A stretch of 64,000 bases of DNA from Cellulosimicrobium terreum (GTDB lineage Bacteria; Actinomycetota; Actinomycetes; Actinomycetales; Cellulomonadaceae). The position numbers and the translations under genes are program-made. The stretch covers positions 62,001 to 126,000 of the forward strand of contig JACYFD010000007.1 of the NCBI GenBank assembly GCA_014803435.1, read 5' to 3'. Below the pieces are notes generated by a model, which was not told where the DNA came from, did not search any database, and saw only the letters and a list, made by a program, of their open reading frames with translations. Shown one piece after another: positions 18,072 to 26,703 of this stretch. Numbering within the stretch: the stretch's first letter is position 1; every line of letters starts with the position of its first letter.

Positions 18072-19363
18072 CGGTCCCACTCCACGGAGTCGGCGAGGCT
18101 GGCCGACCGACCACCCGGCCGGCCGTCGTCGGGACCGCCCCACCCGACGACGAGCACCGCGGCGTCGTCGACCAGCGGACCCCCGTGCAACGTCCGGACC
18201 CGGCGGATGACGCGCTCCACGATGCCGTCCGTCCCGTCGGCGAGCGCGGTGTCGACCAGCTGTCGCAGGCCCTCGACACCGACCCGCGCGGGGCGCGGTG
18301 CGCGCGGGCGCGGGCAGCGCTCGTCGGGCCGTTCGCCGATCGCCCCGGCCACCGTCGCCTCCACGAGCCCGTCCGTGTACAGCATGATCGCCCACGGCTC
18401 GTCGAGCTCGACCCGTTGTGCCCGCCAGCCGCCGGGGACCGGGACGCCGAGCGCACGCCCGCGCGCCGGCGTCTCCAGGAGGCTCGCGCCGTCGCGCAGC
18501 ACGATGGGCGCGAGGTGCCCGGCGAGGTACACGTCGGCGTGGGTGCGCCCGGGAGCGATCACGACCTGGCAGAGCGTGACGAAGACCTCTGGTCGTGCGC
18601 GCTCCGGCACGAGCACGCGCTCGAGGAGCGGCAGCACGTCGTGCGAGTCCGTGTCGGCCAGCACGAGGGTGCGCCACGCGGTGCGCAGGGTCGCGCCCAG
18701 CGCCGCCTCGTCCGGGCCGTGGCCCGCGACGTCCCCGATGACGCACAGCACGGACCCGTCGGGCCGCTCCACGGCGTCGTAGAAGTCGCCGCCGAGCAGA
18801 CCGTTGCCGCCCGGGACGTACCCGACCATGACGGCCACGCGGTCGTCGCTGACGAGGGGGGTCGGCAGGAGGGCGCGCTCGAGGCGAACCGTCTCGTCCG
18901 CACGGACCTGGCTGCGGTACAGCGCCCGCTGCTGCTCGGCCGACATCCGCCGCTGCACGGCGTAGCGGACCGAGCGGGAGAGGAGGTCCGGCTCCACCCC
19001 GCCCTTCACGAGGTAGTCGTCGGCACCGGCGGCGACGGCCTGGACCCCCAGGTCCACCCCCGAGTGCCCGGTGAGCACGACGAGTGCGGGCGGGTTGGCG
19101 CCCGACCGGAGCCGCTCGACCCCGGACAGCCCCACCGAGTCCGGCAGCCCCAGGTCGAGGAGCACGCAGTCGAAGCGGCCGCCCTGAAGGCTCTCGAGCG
19201 CGTCGTCGAGCGTGCGCACCCGGTGCAGCCGGACCGTCAGGTCCGCGTCGGCGAGGAGCTCCTCGACGAGGATCGCGTCGCCGTCGTCGTCCTCCACCAG
19301 CAGGACGTGCAGCTCGTCGCCAGGTGCGAGGAGGGCACCGGGGTGGGCGTCGGGTGCGGTCAC
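18068..19363 (-). CDS. Receiver-domain PP2C (SpoIIE/RsbU-type) phosphatase (431 aa)
   Basis: N-terminal receiver domain (about 18-135) with VEDDDGD and phosphoacceptor Asp70 in CVLLDLGLPDS, joined by a helical linker to a PP2C-type serine phosphatase domain (about 170-400). Its metal-binding motifs are VGGDFYDAVE, GDVAGHGPDEAAL, LYTDGLVEA and LVDDAAVLVV. Such proteins dephosphorylate anti-sigma-factor antagonists and so control alternative sigma factors, but no anti-sigma or antagonist gene is present here. The start is ambiguous: GTG 19363 is used, and a GTG at 19372 adds three residues. It is the first gene of the coupled three-gene operon. Confidence 0.92.
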   Translation of the reverse strand: MTAPDAHPGALLAPGDELHVLLVEDDDGDAILVEELLADADLTVRLHRVRTLDDALESLQGGRFDCVLLDLGLPDSVGLSGVERLRSGANPPALVVLTGHSGVDLGVQAVAAGADDYLVKGGVEPDLLSRSVRYAVQRRMSAEQQRALYRSQVRADETVRLERALLPTPLVSDDRVAVMVGYVPGGNGLLGGDFYDAVERPDGSVLCVIGDVAGHGPDEAALGATLRTAWRTLVLADTDSHDVLPLLERVLVPERARPEVFVTLCQVVIAPGRTHADVYLAGHLAPIVLRDGASLLETPARGRALGVPVPGGWRAQRVELDEPWAIMLYTDGLVEATVAGAIGERPDERCPRPRAPRPARVGVEGLRQLVDTALADGTDGIVERVIRRVRTLHGGPLVDDAAVLVVGWGGPDDGRPGGRSASLADSVEWDR

Positions 19364-19612
19364 CGCACGCACCCGCCGGTTGCACGCCCGTCTCTGGCCA
19401 CCATGGGGCCCGATCCTAGTAGAACGCGGGCCCGGCCTGGTCGGGACCCGCCGCCGCCGGCGACCAGCGCCTCTCGTCACGTCCGCGCCGTCGTCCGGAC
19501 GGGTCGCGGTGCGCCATAATGGACGGCTGCCGGTTGCCGCACGGCTGCCACGGACGGGCCGTGACCCGCATGCGGGCCGCGGCCCCGATCTCCAGGACGA
19601 CGGAAGGCGCAC

Positions 19613-21889
19613 GTGGGACGTTCGGACGAGATCCAGCTCGAGCAGACGGTCGTCGACCGGCTGTACGCCCGGCTCGACGAGCTGCGGGAGTCGACGCGGG
19701 AGCGGCTGCGGCGAACCCGCCGGTCCGGGCCGTCCGGCTCGCCCCAGAACCGCAGCGAGCGGGACGCGTTCGCGACGCTCTACGAGGACCGCGTCGCCCA
19801 GCTGGACGCCGTCGAGGACCGGTTGGCGTTCGGCCGCCTCGACCTCGTCGACGGCGAGGTGCGCTACGTCGGCCGGATCGGCCTGACCGACGAGGAGCAC
19901 ACGAGCCTGCTCACGGACTGGCGCGCGCCCGCGGCCCAGGCGTTCTACCGGGCCACCTCCGCCCGGCCGGACGGCATCGTGCGCCGACGTCACCTGGTGA
20001 CCAGCGCGCGCCGCGTGACGGGCCTGGAGGACGAGCTCCTCGACCTGGACGCCGCCCAGGACGTGAGCAGCTCGACCCTGTCCGGCGAGGGCGCGCTGCT
20101 GTCCGCCATGGCGGCGGGACGCACCGGTCGCATGGGCGACATCGTGGCGACCATCCAGGCCGAGCAGGATGCGATCATCCGGTCCGAGCTCGCGGGCGGT
20201 CTCGTCGTCCAGGGCGGTCCCGGCACGGGCAAGACCGCCGTGGCACTGCACCGCGCCGCCTACCTCCTCTACGCGCACCGCCGGGTGCTCGAGCGCTCGG
20301 GCGTGCTGCTCGTCGGCCCGAGCCGCTCCTTCCTGCGCTACATCGACCAGGTGCTGCCCTCCCTCGGCGAGACGGGGGTCGTGAGCACGACCGTCGCCGA
20401 CCTCCTGCCCGGGGTGAGCGCACGGGCCCCGGAGGACCCCGAGGTCGCCCGCGTCAAGGGGCGGGCGGGGATGGCCGACGTCGTGCGCCGTGCGGTCCTC
20501 GCGCGCGAGCGGGTGCCCGAGCAGGACGTGCCCGTCCGGGTCGACGGGACCGACCTCGTCATCCGCAGGCGCGACGTGCGCGACGCGATCGCCCGGGCCC
20601 GCCGCACCCACAAGCCGCACAACCTCGCGCGTGTGACCTTCGTGCGGGAGATGCTCGCGCGGCTCACCGAGCAGTACGCGACCGCACAGGGTGAGCCGCT
20701 GTCGCCCGAGGACCGCACGGTGCTCCTGGAGGACCTGCGTGCCGACCACGACGTGCGCGTCACCCTCAACCTCGCGTGGTTCCCGATCACGCCCTCCCAG
20801 CTCGTCGAGGACCTCTGGGCGAAGCCGCACCGGCTCGCGCACGCCGCGCCCCAGATGTCCGCGCCGGACCGGCGCCTGCTCGCGCGGGTGAAGGGCTCGC
20901 CCTGGACCGAGGCGGACGTCCCGCTCCTGGACGAGGCCGCCGAGCTCCTCGGGGAGGACGACCAGGCGGAGCGGGCGCAGGCCGCGGCCGAGTCGGCGCA
21001 GCGCGCGCGCGACGTCGAGTACGCGCGCCAGGTGCTGAAGTCCTCGGGCGCCGACGGGCTCGTCGACGCGGACGTGCTCGCCGACCGCTTCGCGTCGTCG
21101 GGCCCCCGCCTGACGACCGCGGAGCGCGCGGTCCAGGACCGGTCATGGACGTACGGCCACGTCGTCGTCGACGAGGCGCAGGAGCTGTCGGCCATGGCCT
21201 GGCGGATGCTCGTCCGGCGCTGCCCCACCCGCTCGTTCACGATCGTCGGCGACGTCGCGCAGACGTCCTCGGCCGCGGGAGCACGCTCCTGGAGGGCCAT
21301 GCTCGACCCGGTGCTGCGGGACGGCTGGCGGGTCGCCGAGCTCACCGTGAACTACCGCACGCCCGCCGCGGTCGCGGACGCCGCGCGTCGCGCCGCCCTC
21401 GCGGCCCGGCTCCCGGTCTCGCCCCTGACGTCCGCCCGCGACGTACCCGGCGCGCTGCGCCTCGTCGCGGTCACGACGACGACCACGACCGACGACGCGT
21501 GGCCTGCCGCCGACGCGCGCCCCGGCGAGCTCCCGCTCGCCCACGAGGTCGTCGACACGGTCGCGGCGGAGGTCGACGCGCTGCTCGCCGAGTTCGTCGG
21601 GGACGACTCCGGGCGCGTCGCCGTGGTCGCGGCCACGTCGCGGGTGGACGACCTGCGCACACGGCTCGGCCTGGCCGACGCCGGGCAGGACGGCCCCGTC
21701 GAGGTGCTGGGTCCGGTCGAGGTCAAGGGGCTCGAGTTCGACGCCGTGGTGCTCGTGGAGCCGGCGGAGCTCGTGCGCGGTCGGTCCGGGGCGTCGGACC
21801 TCTACGTCGCGGCGACGCGTCCGACGCAGCGGCTGGTCGTGGTCCATGCGCGACCGCTCCCCCAAGGCCTGGACGACGTCACGTCGTAG
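19613..21889 (+). CDS. HelD-like UvrD/Rep-superfamily ATPase (758 aa)
   Basis: SF1 helicase-fold ATPase. The N-terminal coiled-coil region (1-110) is typical of HelD, the factor that pulls stalled RNA polymerase off DNA or dormant complexes. The Walker A GGPGTGKTAVALHRAAYL lies near residue 205, the Walker B VVVDEAQELSAMAW near 523, and motif VI-like YVAATRPTQRLVVVHA near the end. The start GTG has GGAAGG upstream. The length matches class II HelD proteins of actinobacteria. It is divergent from the signalling operon across about 250 bp with no clear motif. A general DNA helicase is the alternative, but the N-terminal region argues against it. Confidence 0.88.
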   Translation: MGRSDEIQLEQTVVDRLYARLDELRESTRERLRRTRRSGPSGSPQNRSERDAFATLYEDRVAQLDAVEDRLAFGRLDLVDGEVRYVGRIGLTDEEHTSLLTDWRAPAAQAFYRATSARPDGIVRRRHLVTSARRVTGLEDELLDLDAAQDVSSSTLSGEGALLSAMAAGRTGRMGDIVATIQAEQDAIIRSELAGGLVVQGGPGTGKTAVALHRAAYLLYAHRRVLERSGVLLVGPSRSFLRYIDQVLPSLGETGVVSTTVADLLPGVSARAPEDPEVARVKGRAGMADVVRRAVLARERVPEQDVPVRVDGTDLVIRRRDVRDAIARARRTHKPHNLARVTFVREMLARLTEQYATAQGEPLSPEDRTVLLEDLRADHDVRVTLNLAWFPITPSQLVEDLWAKPHRLAHAAPQMSAPDRRLLARVKGSPWTEADVPLLDEAAELLGEDDQAERAQAAAESAQRARDVEYARQVLKSSGADGLVDADVLADRFASSGPRLTTAERAVQDRSWTYGHVVVDEAQELSAMAWRMLVRRCPTRSFTIVGDVAQTSSAAGARSWRAMLDPVLRDGWRVAELTVNYRTPAAVADAARRAALAARLPVSPLTSARDVPGALRLVAVTTTTTTDDAWPAADARPGELPLAHEVVDTVAAEVDALLAEFVGDDSGRVAVVAATSRVDDLRTRLGLADAGQDGPVEVLGPVEVKGLEFDAVVLVEPAELVRGRSGASDLYVAATRPTQRLVVVHARPLPQGLDDVTS

Positions 21890-21969
21890 GCGGTGTCGGC
21901 GGCGTTCACGTCGTCTTGCGGGTCAAGACCAGTTTGGTCCGCAGCGCGGACGAGGAGCACCATGAGAAC

Positions 21970-23169
21970 GTGCTACGCGCCCTCCTCCTCGAAAACCTCC
22001 ACCCCCTCGCCGCGGCCAACCTCGAGGCCGCCGGGATCGACGTCACCGTCCGTACCGGTGCGCTCGACGAGTCCGAGCTGATCGACGCGCTCGACGGCGT
22101 CCACCTGCTGGGGATCCGCTCCAAGACGAACGTCACCGCGAAGGTGCTCGAGCAGGCCCCGGACCTCGTCGCGCTCGGCGCGTTCTGCATCGGGACCAAC
22201 CAGATCGACCTGGCCGCCGCCGCGACGCAGGGCGTCGCGGCCTTCAACGCGCCGTTCCAGAACACGCGCTCCGTGGTCGAGCTCGCGCTCGCCGAGATCA
22301 TCGCGCTCACGCGCCGGCTCACGGAGCGCGACCGCGCGCTGCACGACGGGACCTGGGACAAGTCGGCGGACGGCGCGCACGAGGTCCGGGGACGCACGCT
22401 GGGCATCGTCGGCTACGGCAACATCGGCACCCAGCTGTCCGTCGTCGCGGAGAACCTCGGCATGTCGGTCGTGTTCTACGACACGTCGGAGAAGCTCGCC
22501 CTCGGCAACGCGCGGCGCATGGACTCGCTCGACGACCTGCTCGAGCAGGCGGACGTGGTGACCCTGCACGTCGACGGCCGCCAGGGCAACGCCGGGCTCT
22601 TCGGCGCGGACCAGTTCGCGCGCATGCGGCCCGGGTCCATCTTCCTCAACCTGTCGCGCGGGTTCGTCGTCGACTACGGCGCGCTGCGCGAGTCGATCGT
22701 CGCGGGCCGCGTCGCGGGCGCGGCCGTCGACGTGTTCCCCGAGGAGCCCAAGCGCAAGGGCGACAGATTCGAGTCCGAGCTGCGCGGCCTGCCGAACGTG
22801 ATCCTCACCCCGCACATCGGCGGCTCCACGGAAGAGGCGCAGGAGGCGATCGGCCAGTTCGTGTCGTCCAAGCTCCGCGACTACCTGACGACGGGATCCA
22901 CGACGCTGAGCGTCAACGTCCCCAACCTCGCGCTCGAGCAGACGACGGGGATCACGCGCATCACGCACCTGCACCGCAACACGCCCGGCGTGCTCGCGGC
23001 GGTCAACGCGACCCTGGCGGAGCACGGCACCAACATCGAGGGCCAGCTGCTCGCCACGCGCGGCGAGCTCGGGTACGTCGTGACCGACGTGGGCGCCCGT
23101 CTGGCGCCGGGTGTCGTCGAGGCGCTCGCCGCGATGGAGCAGACGATCGCGCTGCGCGTCCTCGACTGA
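21970..23169 (+). CDS. serA: D-3-phosphoglycerate dehydrogenase (399 aa)
   Basis: First enzyme of serine biosynthesis, oxidising 3-phosphoglycerate with NAD. The NAD motif GYGNIG is at 148-153, preceded by AFNAPFQNTRSVVELALAEII. The catalytic Arg is in NLSRGFVVD, and the His in TPHIGGSTEEAQEAIG. A C-terminal ACT domain (about 325-399) suggests serine feedback. Length is of the short E. coli class, without the extra intervening domain of the long form. The start is GTG 21970 (VLRALLLENLHPL), matching family N-termini, with GAGGAG 12 nt upstream. Translation could begin upstream but not by a well-placed site. Confidence 0.94.
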   Translation: MLRALLLENLHPLAAANLEAAGIDVTVRTGALDESELIDALDGVHLLGIRSKTNVTAKVLEQAPDLVALGAFCIGTNQIDLAAAATQGVAAFNAPFQNTRSVVELALAEIIALTRRLTERDRALHDGTWDKSADGAHEVRGRTLGIVGYGNIGTQLSVVAENLGMSVVFYDTSEKLALGNARRMDSLDDLLEQADVVTLHVDGRQGNAGLFGADQFARMRPGSIFLNLSRGFVVDYGALRESIVAGRVAGAAVDVFPEEPKRKGDRFESELRGLPNVILTPHIGGSTEEAQEAIGQFVSSKLRDYLTTGSTTLSVNVPNLALEQTTGITRITHLHRNTPGVLAAVNATLAEHGTNIEGQLLATRGELGYVVTDVGARLAPGVVEALAAMEQTIALRVLD

Positions 23170-23173
23170 GGAC

Positions 23174-23210
23174 GGGCGCAGACGCCCTGGCGACGCCCGG
23201 AGCTCGGGCG
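23174..23210 (+). terminator. Terminator hairpins after serA
   Basis: Two short GC hairpins follow the serA stop: GGGCG-caga-CGCCC (23174-23187) and CGCCCG/CGGGCG with a 5-nt loop (23194-23210). They lack a U-tract, as is common in this GC-rich genome. Confidence 0.6.
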
Positions 23211-23283
23211 ACGGGCCGAAGGTCCCGCACGTCGGGGGCCGACGGCCCGCGCCCGGTCCGGGTCGCAGGTGTGACCATGAGGC

Positions 23284-23703
23284 ATGACCGGATACACACC
23301 TGAGAACGTGGAGCTCCTCGGACCTGCCGAGTGCAGGGAGCTCGTCGACGGCACCCACGTCGCGCGGCTCGCGCTCAGCGTCGGGGGCGAGCCGGACATC
23401 TATCCGCTGACCGTGCGCACCCAGGAGGGCCGCGCAGTCTTTCGGACCGTCCCGGGGACCAAGCTGGCGACGCTCGTCACGAACGCGCGCGTCGCGCTCG
23501 AGTGGGACGGGGTGCGGCCGGATCACGCGTGGAGCGTGGTGGCCCGCGGGACGGCCGCCCGCCTCGAGACGGCGGCCGAGGTGGCCGCCGTCGAGGCGTC
23601 GCCCGAGCCGCTCGAGCCGGTCGTCGACGTGCCGACCGAGGACTGGGTGGCGGTGACGCTCGGCGAGGTGACCGGTCGCCGGTTCAGGCGACCAGATCGC
23701 TGA
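23284..23703 (+). CDS. Pyridoxamine 5'-phosphate oxidase-fold protein (139 aa)
   Basis: Small split-barrel protein of the type that binds FMN or F420. The N-terminus MTGYTPENVELLGPAECRELVDGTHVARLALSVGGEPDIYPLTVRT has the pattern common in these actinobacterial proteins, and TVPGTKLATLVTNARVALEWD follows. Enzymatic activity cannot be assigned from sequence. ATG 23284 is preceded by a weak GACCATGAGGC region. It is followed after 10 bp by the convergent DUF5302 gene. Confidence 0.85.
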   Translation: MTGYTPENVELLGPAECRELVDGTHVARLALSVGGEPDIYPLTVRTQEGRAVFRTVPGTKLATLVTNARVALEWDGVRPDHAWSVVARGTAARLETAAEVAAVEASPEPLEPVVDVPTEDWVAVTLGEVTGRRFRRPDR

Positions 23704-23713
23704 TCGCCATCTC

Positions 23714-23908
23714 TCAGCCGGACTTGCGGCGGAACGTCCGCTGGACCGGCCCGTGGGTCTCCGACCCGTGCACGGCACCCGTGTTGGTCTCGCCGTCCGC
23801 GGTCCGGTGCTGCGCGGCGTTCTTGCGGTCCAGCGCCTCGCGGAACTTCGCCTTGGCCTCGTCGCTCGGCGTCTTGTCGGACGGTGTGCTCTGCTGGTCG
23901 GCCGCCAT
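23714..23908 (-). CDS. DUF5302 family small protein (64 aa)
   Basis: Very small, highly hydrophilic protein. It has the family pattern SDEAKAKFREALDRKNA in the middle and HGPVQRTFRRKSG at the C-terminus. Members are short actinobacterial proteins of unknown function and probably partly disordered. ATG 23908 is preceded by GGAGACC. It is monocistronic and convergent with the split-barrel protein gene. Confidence 0.85.
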   Translation of the reverse strand: MAADQQSTPSDKTPSDEAKAKFREALDRKNAAQHRTADGETNTGAVHGSETHGPVQRTFRRKSG

Positions 23909-24082
23909 CACGGTCTCCTCGTCGTCAGGGTGCGCCGTCGGGGTCGCTGGGCACGACGGCGTCGGGCGGGTGCCCACCGCCACCCTCCCGTACCGACGAG
24001 CCGGACGCCAGCGGATATCGGGGCGGCGCGTGCGCGGTCACCGTGATCGTCGACACAGGCGGCCACCGGCTCGGGTACGGTC

Positions 24083-25156
24083 GTGGACGTGGAACGAGCA
24101 GCCGCCCGTGAGGCGTCGGACCCGGGGTCGAGAGAACCGCGCACGATCACCCACCGCCGCGCGGGGACGAGCGGTCTCGCCCTCCCGCTGCTCTCGCTGG
24201 GCCTGTGGCAGAACTTCGGTCATGGCGACCCCGTCGCGACGCAGCGCGAGATCGTGCTCGGCGCCGTCGACCGCGGCATCACCCACCTCGATCTCGCCAA
24301 CAACTACGGCCCACCGGGCGGTGCGGCGGAGGAGACCCTCGGCCGGCTCCTGGCCCGTGAGCTGCGCGGGGTGCGCGAGGAGCTGGTCGTGACGACGAAG
24401 GCGGGCTACCGCATGCATCCGGGGCCGTACGGCGAAGGAGGCTCGCGCAAGTACCTGCTGTCGTCGCTCGACGCGTCGCTGCGGAGGCTCGGCCTCGACC
24501 ACGTCGACGTCTTCTACAGCCACAGGTACGACCCGACCACGCCGCTGACCGAGACGATCGGCGCCCTCGCGACCGCGGTCCGCAGCGGGCGGGCACGGTA
24601 CGCCGGCATCTCGTCGTACTCGGCCGAGCGCACCCGACAGGCGCTGCGCGTCGCAGCCGACCTCGGTCTGCGGCTCGTGGTGACGCAGGTGTCGTACTCG
24701 ATGCTCAACCGGTGGATCGAGGTGCCCGACGCCTCCGGGGACAGCCTGCTCGACGTCGCGGGGGGCGCGGGCCTCGGCGTCGTGGCGTTCTCACCACTGG
24801 CACAGGGTCTGCTCACCGACCGCTACCTCCAGGAGGTCCCGCCCGGTTCGCGTGCGGCACGGGGCGGGCCGCTGCGCCGGGAGTTCCTCTCGCCGGAGAA
24901 CCTCGCCCACGTCCGACGGCTCGACGCCCTTGCGCGCAAGCACGGCCGGAGCCTTGCTCAGACCGCGCTCGCGTGGGCAATGCGGGACCCCCGGATCACC
25001 TCGGTGGTCGTCGGCGCGAGCTCGCTCCGCCAGCTGGAGGAGTCGCTCGCCGCGCTCGACGTGCCGTCGCTCACGGAGTCCGAGATCGCGGCCGTGGCGG
25101 CCGTCCCGGCCGACACGGGCATCAACCTGTGGGCGTCGCGCTCGAGCGATCTCTGA
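24083..25156 (+). CDS. Aldo/keto reductase, YghZ/Kv-beta-like (357 aa)
   Basis: NADPH-dependent TIM-barrel reductase. The tetrad is visible: Asp in [10 protein letters not shown], Tyr in the same motif, Lys in VTTKAGYRM, and His in [10 protein letters not shown]-terminal cofactor residues are in [18 protein letters not shown]. The insertion [23 protein letters not shown] is typical of the glyceraldehyde-phosphate reductase/YghZ branch. GTG 24083 is the start, and about 30 poorly conserved residues precede the core. Its last 35 bp overlap nrdR on the opposite strand. Confidence 0.92.
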   Translation: MDVERAAAREASDPGSREPRTITHRRAGTSGLALPLLSLGLWQNFGHGDPVATQREIVLGAVDRGITHLDLANNYGPPGGAAEETLGRLLARELRGVREELVVTTKAGYRMHPGPYGEGGSRKYLLSSLDASLRRLGLDHVDVFYSHRYDPTTPLTETIGALATAVRSGRARYAGISSYSAERTRQALRVAADLGLRLVVTQVSYSMLNRWIEVPDASGDSLLDVAGGAGLGVVAFSPLAQGLLTDRYLQEVPPGSRAARGGPLRREFLSPENLAHVRRLDALARKHGRSLAQTALAWAMRDPRITSVVVGASSLRQLEESLAALDVPSLTESEIAAVAAVPADTGINLWASRSSDL

Positions 25157-25634
25157 CCGCGTCCGCCTCGAGCGCGGCCCGGCGCTCGTCGCGCTCCACG
25201 CGCAGCGAGGTGATCGCGCTCTCGAAGTCCTCCAGGGAGTCGAACGACTGGTAGACGCTCGCGAAGCGGAGGTAGGCGACCTCGTCGAGGTCGCGCAGCG
25301 GCCCCAGGATCGCCAGCCCGACCTCGTAGGCGTCCAGCTCCGCGCTACCGCTCGCACGGATCGTCTCCTCGACCCGCTGCGCGAGCAGCGCGAGGTCGTC
25401 CTCGTCGACGGGTCGCCCCTGGCACGCCTTGCGTACACCGTTGACGATCTTCTCCCTGGAGAAGGGCTCGGTCACGCCGGACCTCTTGACGACCGACAGG
25501 CTCGCCGTCTCGATCGTCGTGAATCGGCGGTTGCACTCCGGGCACTGGCGTCGGCGTCGGATGGACGCGCCGTCGTCCGACGTGCGGGAGTCGATCACGC
25601 GGGAATCCGCGTGTCGGCAGAACGGACAGTGCAT
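25122..25634 (-). CDS. nrdR: Transcriptional repressor NrdR (170 aa)
   Basis: Zinc-ribbon plus ATP-cone repressor that shuts down ribonucleotide reductase genes when dATP is high. The zinc ligands are Cys3, Cys6, Cys31 and Cys34 ([10 protein letters not shown] and [10 protein letters not shown]). The ATP-cone begins [27 protein letters not shown] 25634 gives the exact family N-terminus. The C-terminus runs about 15 residues past the usual end and overlaps the aldo/keto reductase gene tail-to-tail. The neighbourhood (LysM gene, then lexA) matches that in mycobacteria. Confidence 0.97.
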   Translation of the reverse strand: MHCPFCRHADSRVIDSRTSDDGASIRRRRQCPECNRRFTTIETASLSVVKRSGVTEPFSREKIVNGVRKACQGRPVDEDDLALLAQRVEETIRASGSAELDAYEVGLAILGPLRDLDEVAYLRFASVYQSFDSLEDFESAITSLRVERDERRAALEADAVRDRSSATPTG

Positions 25635-25740
25635 GACGATCTCCTCGTGGCGCGCTGCCGGGCACCTGGCCCGGCCCCGGCACGATCTTGCCATGCCTGC
25701 GCGCGACCACTCGATCGGCGCGTCCGGAAGTCGATCTACC

Positions 25741-25799
25741 GCCACCCGAGCAGGGTGGCGAGACAGACGGGGGCGGCCGTTGCCGGCCGCCCCCGTCTG
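25741..25799 (-). terminator. Double hairpin terminator between the LysM gene and nrdR
   Basis: A perfect 16-bp stem (25764-25779 with 25784-25799) has a 4-nt loop. On the minus strand it is followed at once by a second perfect hairpin, GCCACCC/GGGTGGC (25741-25759). It isolates nrdR from upstream transcription, either from the LysM gene or from the putative small RNA. Confidence 0.88.
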
Positions 25800-25915
25800 G
25801 GACGCCCCCGTCCCCGTCTCGTGCGCGACTCGCCTCGCGCACCGACGTTCAGGACGCGCGACGTTCAGCGCAGTCCTCGCCTCGCCTCGCCGGCCCCCCA
25901 GCCAGCGAGCGAGGT
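25764..25915 (-). ncRNA. Putative small RNA, possibly iron-regulated
   Basis: Between the LysM gene stop and nrdR lie 391 bp without a gene (25635-26025). On the minus strand they carry a promoter-like pair, TTGCGC at 25951-25946 and TAAGTT at 25927-25922 with an 18-bp spacer. They also carry an iron-box-like sequence over the spacer and the perfect 16-bp terminator at 25799-25764. The stretch from the predicted start near 25915 to the terminator would give a transcript of about 150 nt. No open reading frame with a ribosome-binding site is visible in it. This is inference from element order only. Confidence 0.35.
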
Positions 25916-25923
25916 AGGACTAA

Positions 25924-25942
25924 CTTAGGTTGCCCTAATAGC
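25924..25942. promoter_or_regulatory. IdeR/DtxR-like iron box
   Basis: TTAGGTTGCCCTAA at 25925-25938 matches 12 of the first 14 positions of the IdeR consensus (TTAGGTTAGSCTAACCTAA). A second overlapping register ending in the same CCTAA also matches at about 13 of 19. Two overlapping registers is how IdeR and DtxR dimers bind. No iron-uptake gene lies beside it. Confidence 0.5.
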
Positions 25943-26025
25943 AATGCGCAAGCCCCCGTCACTACCTCGCGACGTGGCGCGGGTCACAGTGCGCGAACTG
26001 CTTGCGACCCCGCGCCCGGCAGGCG

Positions 26026-26379
26026 TCAGCCGTGCGACACCGGCAGCACCACGCGCTGCCCGACCTGCAGCTCCGACGACCCCGCCCCGTTGAGCTCGCG
26101 CAGACGGTGCACGACGTCCCGGACGTCGTCGCCCGGACCGGCAACATCCTGGGCGTAGGCCCAGAAGGTCTCGCCCGCCTGCACCACGTGCACGCGCACC
26201 TCTTCCGGCTCGCCGACTCCGCCGGCGACCGCGCCACCCACCCGGGCCGCGAGCACGAGCAGCACGGCGGTGAGGAGCACCAGGACCAGCCGGCCCCGCG
26301 TCGTGAGGCGCAGCGGCGCATCGACCGGGCGCTCTCCCGCAGACCCGGGGCGTGTGGCCCCGGCGGCGATCGTGCTCAT
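26026..26379 (-). CDS. LysM-domain membrane protein, probable SOS cell-division suppressor (117 aa)
   Basis: Short protein with a cytoplasmic N-terminus, one transmembrane helix (about 30-50, [19 protein letters not shown]) and a single extracytoplasmic LysM domain (about 62-113, [15 protein letters not shown] ... [11 protein letters not shown]). LysM binds peptidoglycan. Its position divergent from lexA across a region with three LexA boxes is that of B. subtilis YneA and mycobacterial Rv2719c, which are SOS-induced division inhibitors. I therefore infer the same job. ATG 26379 has GGAGGACTC upstream. Confidence 0.85.
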   Translation of the reverse strand: MSTIAAGATRPGSAGERPVDAPLRLTTRGRLVLVLLTAVLLVLAARVGGAVAGGVGEPEEVRVHVVQAGETFWAYAQDVAGPGDDVRDVVHRLRELNGAGSSELQVGQRVVLPVSHG

Positions 26380-26482
26380 GAGTCCTCCATCCTGCGCGTG
26401 GACCGGATCGCCTTCCCCGGTCGATCCGATCCACGAGCTCCAGGAACGCCGGCCGGCACGAGCCCGCGTCGCGGACGGAGTG

Positions 26483-26498
26483 TCGAACACGTGTTCGT
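26483..26498. promoter_or_regulatory. LexA box 1 in the lexA/LysM divergent region
   Basis: TCGAACACGTGTTCGT differs from the consensus TCGAAC-N4-GTTCGA only at the last base. It lies 103 bp from the LysM start and 205 bp from the lexA start. The 324-bp divergent region (26380-26703) holds this and two more boxes and no gene. Confidence 0.9.
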
Positions 26499-26513
26499 CG
26501 AACATCTGTACGA
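26498..26513. promoter_or_regulatory. LexA box 2, abutting box 1
   Basis: TCGAACATCTGTACGA has one mismatch to the consensus and shares its first base with the end of box 1. The two sites are one helical turn and a half apart, so two LexA dimers could bind side by side. Confidence 0.85.
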
Positions 26514-26550
26514 CTGTCTATCACGGAATCGGCGCCTCGTCGAGAATCTG

Positions 26551-26566
26551 TCGAACAGGTGTTTGA
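26551..26566. promoter_or_regulatory. LexA box 3, nearest lexA
   Basis: TCGAACAGGTGTTTGA has one mismatch in the right arm. It lies 137 bp upstream of the lexA ATG and is the box most likely to control lexA itself. Confidence 0.88.
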
Positions 26567-26703
26567 TCCGGAGGCCGTCCTCCCCTAGGCTGGGCACAGG
26601 TCGGTTCGCCGGACATGTCCGTGCGGCGACCCGCAGGACGAGCGGTGGACCGCGACCAGAAGGTCACCCGGAGGTCCACGTACTGACGAGGGCGGAGACG
26701 ACG

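Noticed and set aside
20776-21969. Extension of serA to a much earlier start
   Set aside because: It would read through the HelD gene in a different frame with no family match; family N-termini begin at 21970.
25944-26093. A 49-codon frame starting just after the iron box on the plus strand
   Set aside because: No ribosome-binding site, no hydrophobic or conserved feature, and it runs antisense to the LysM gene.
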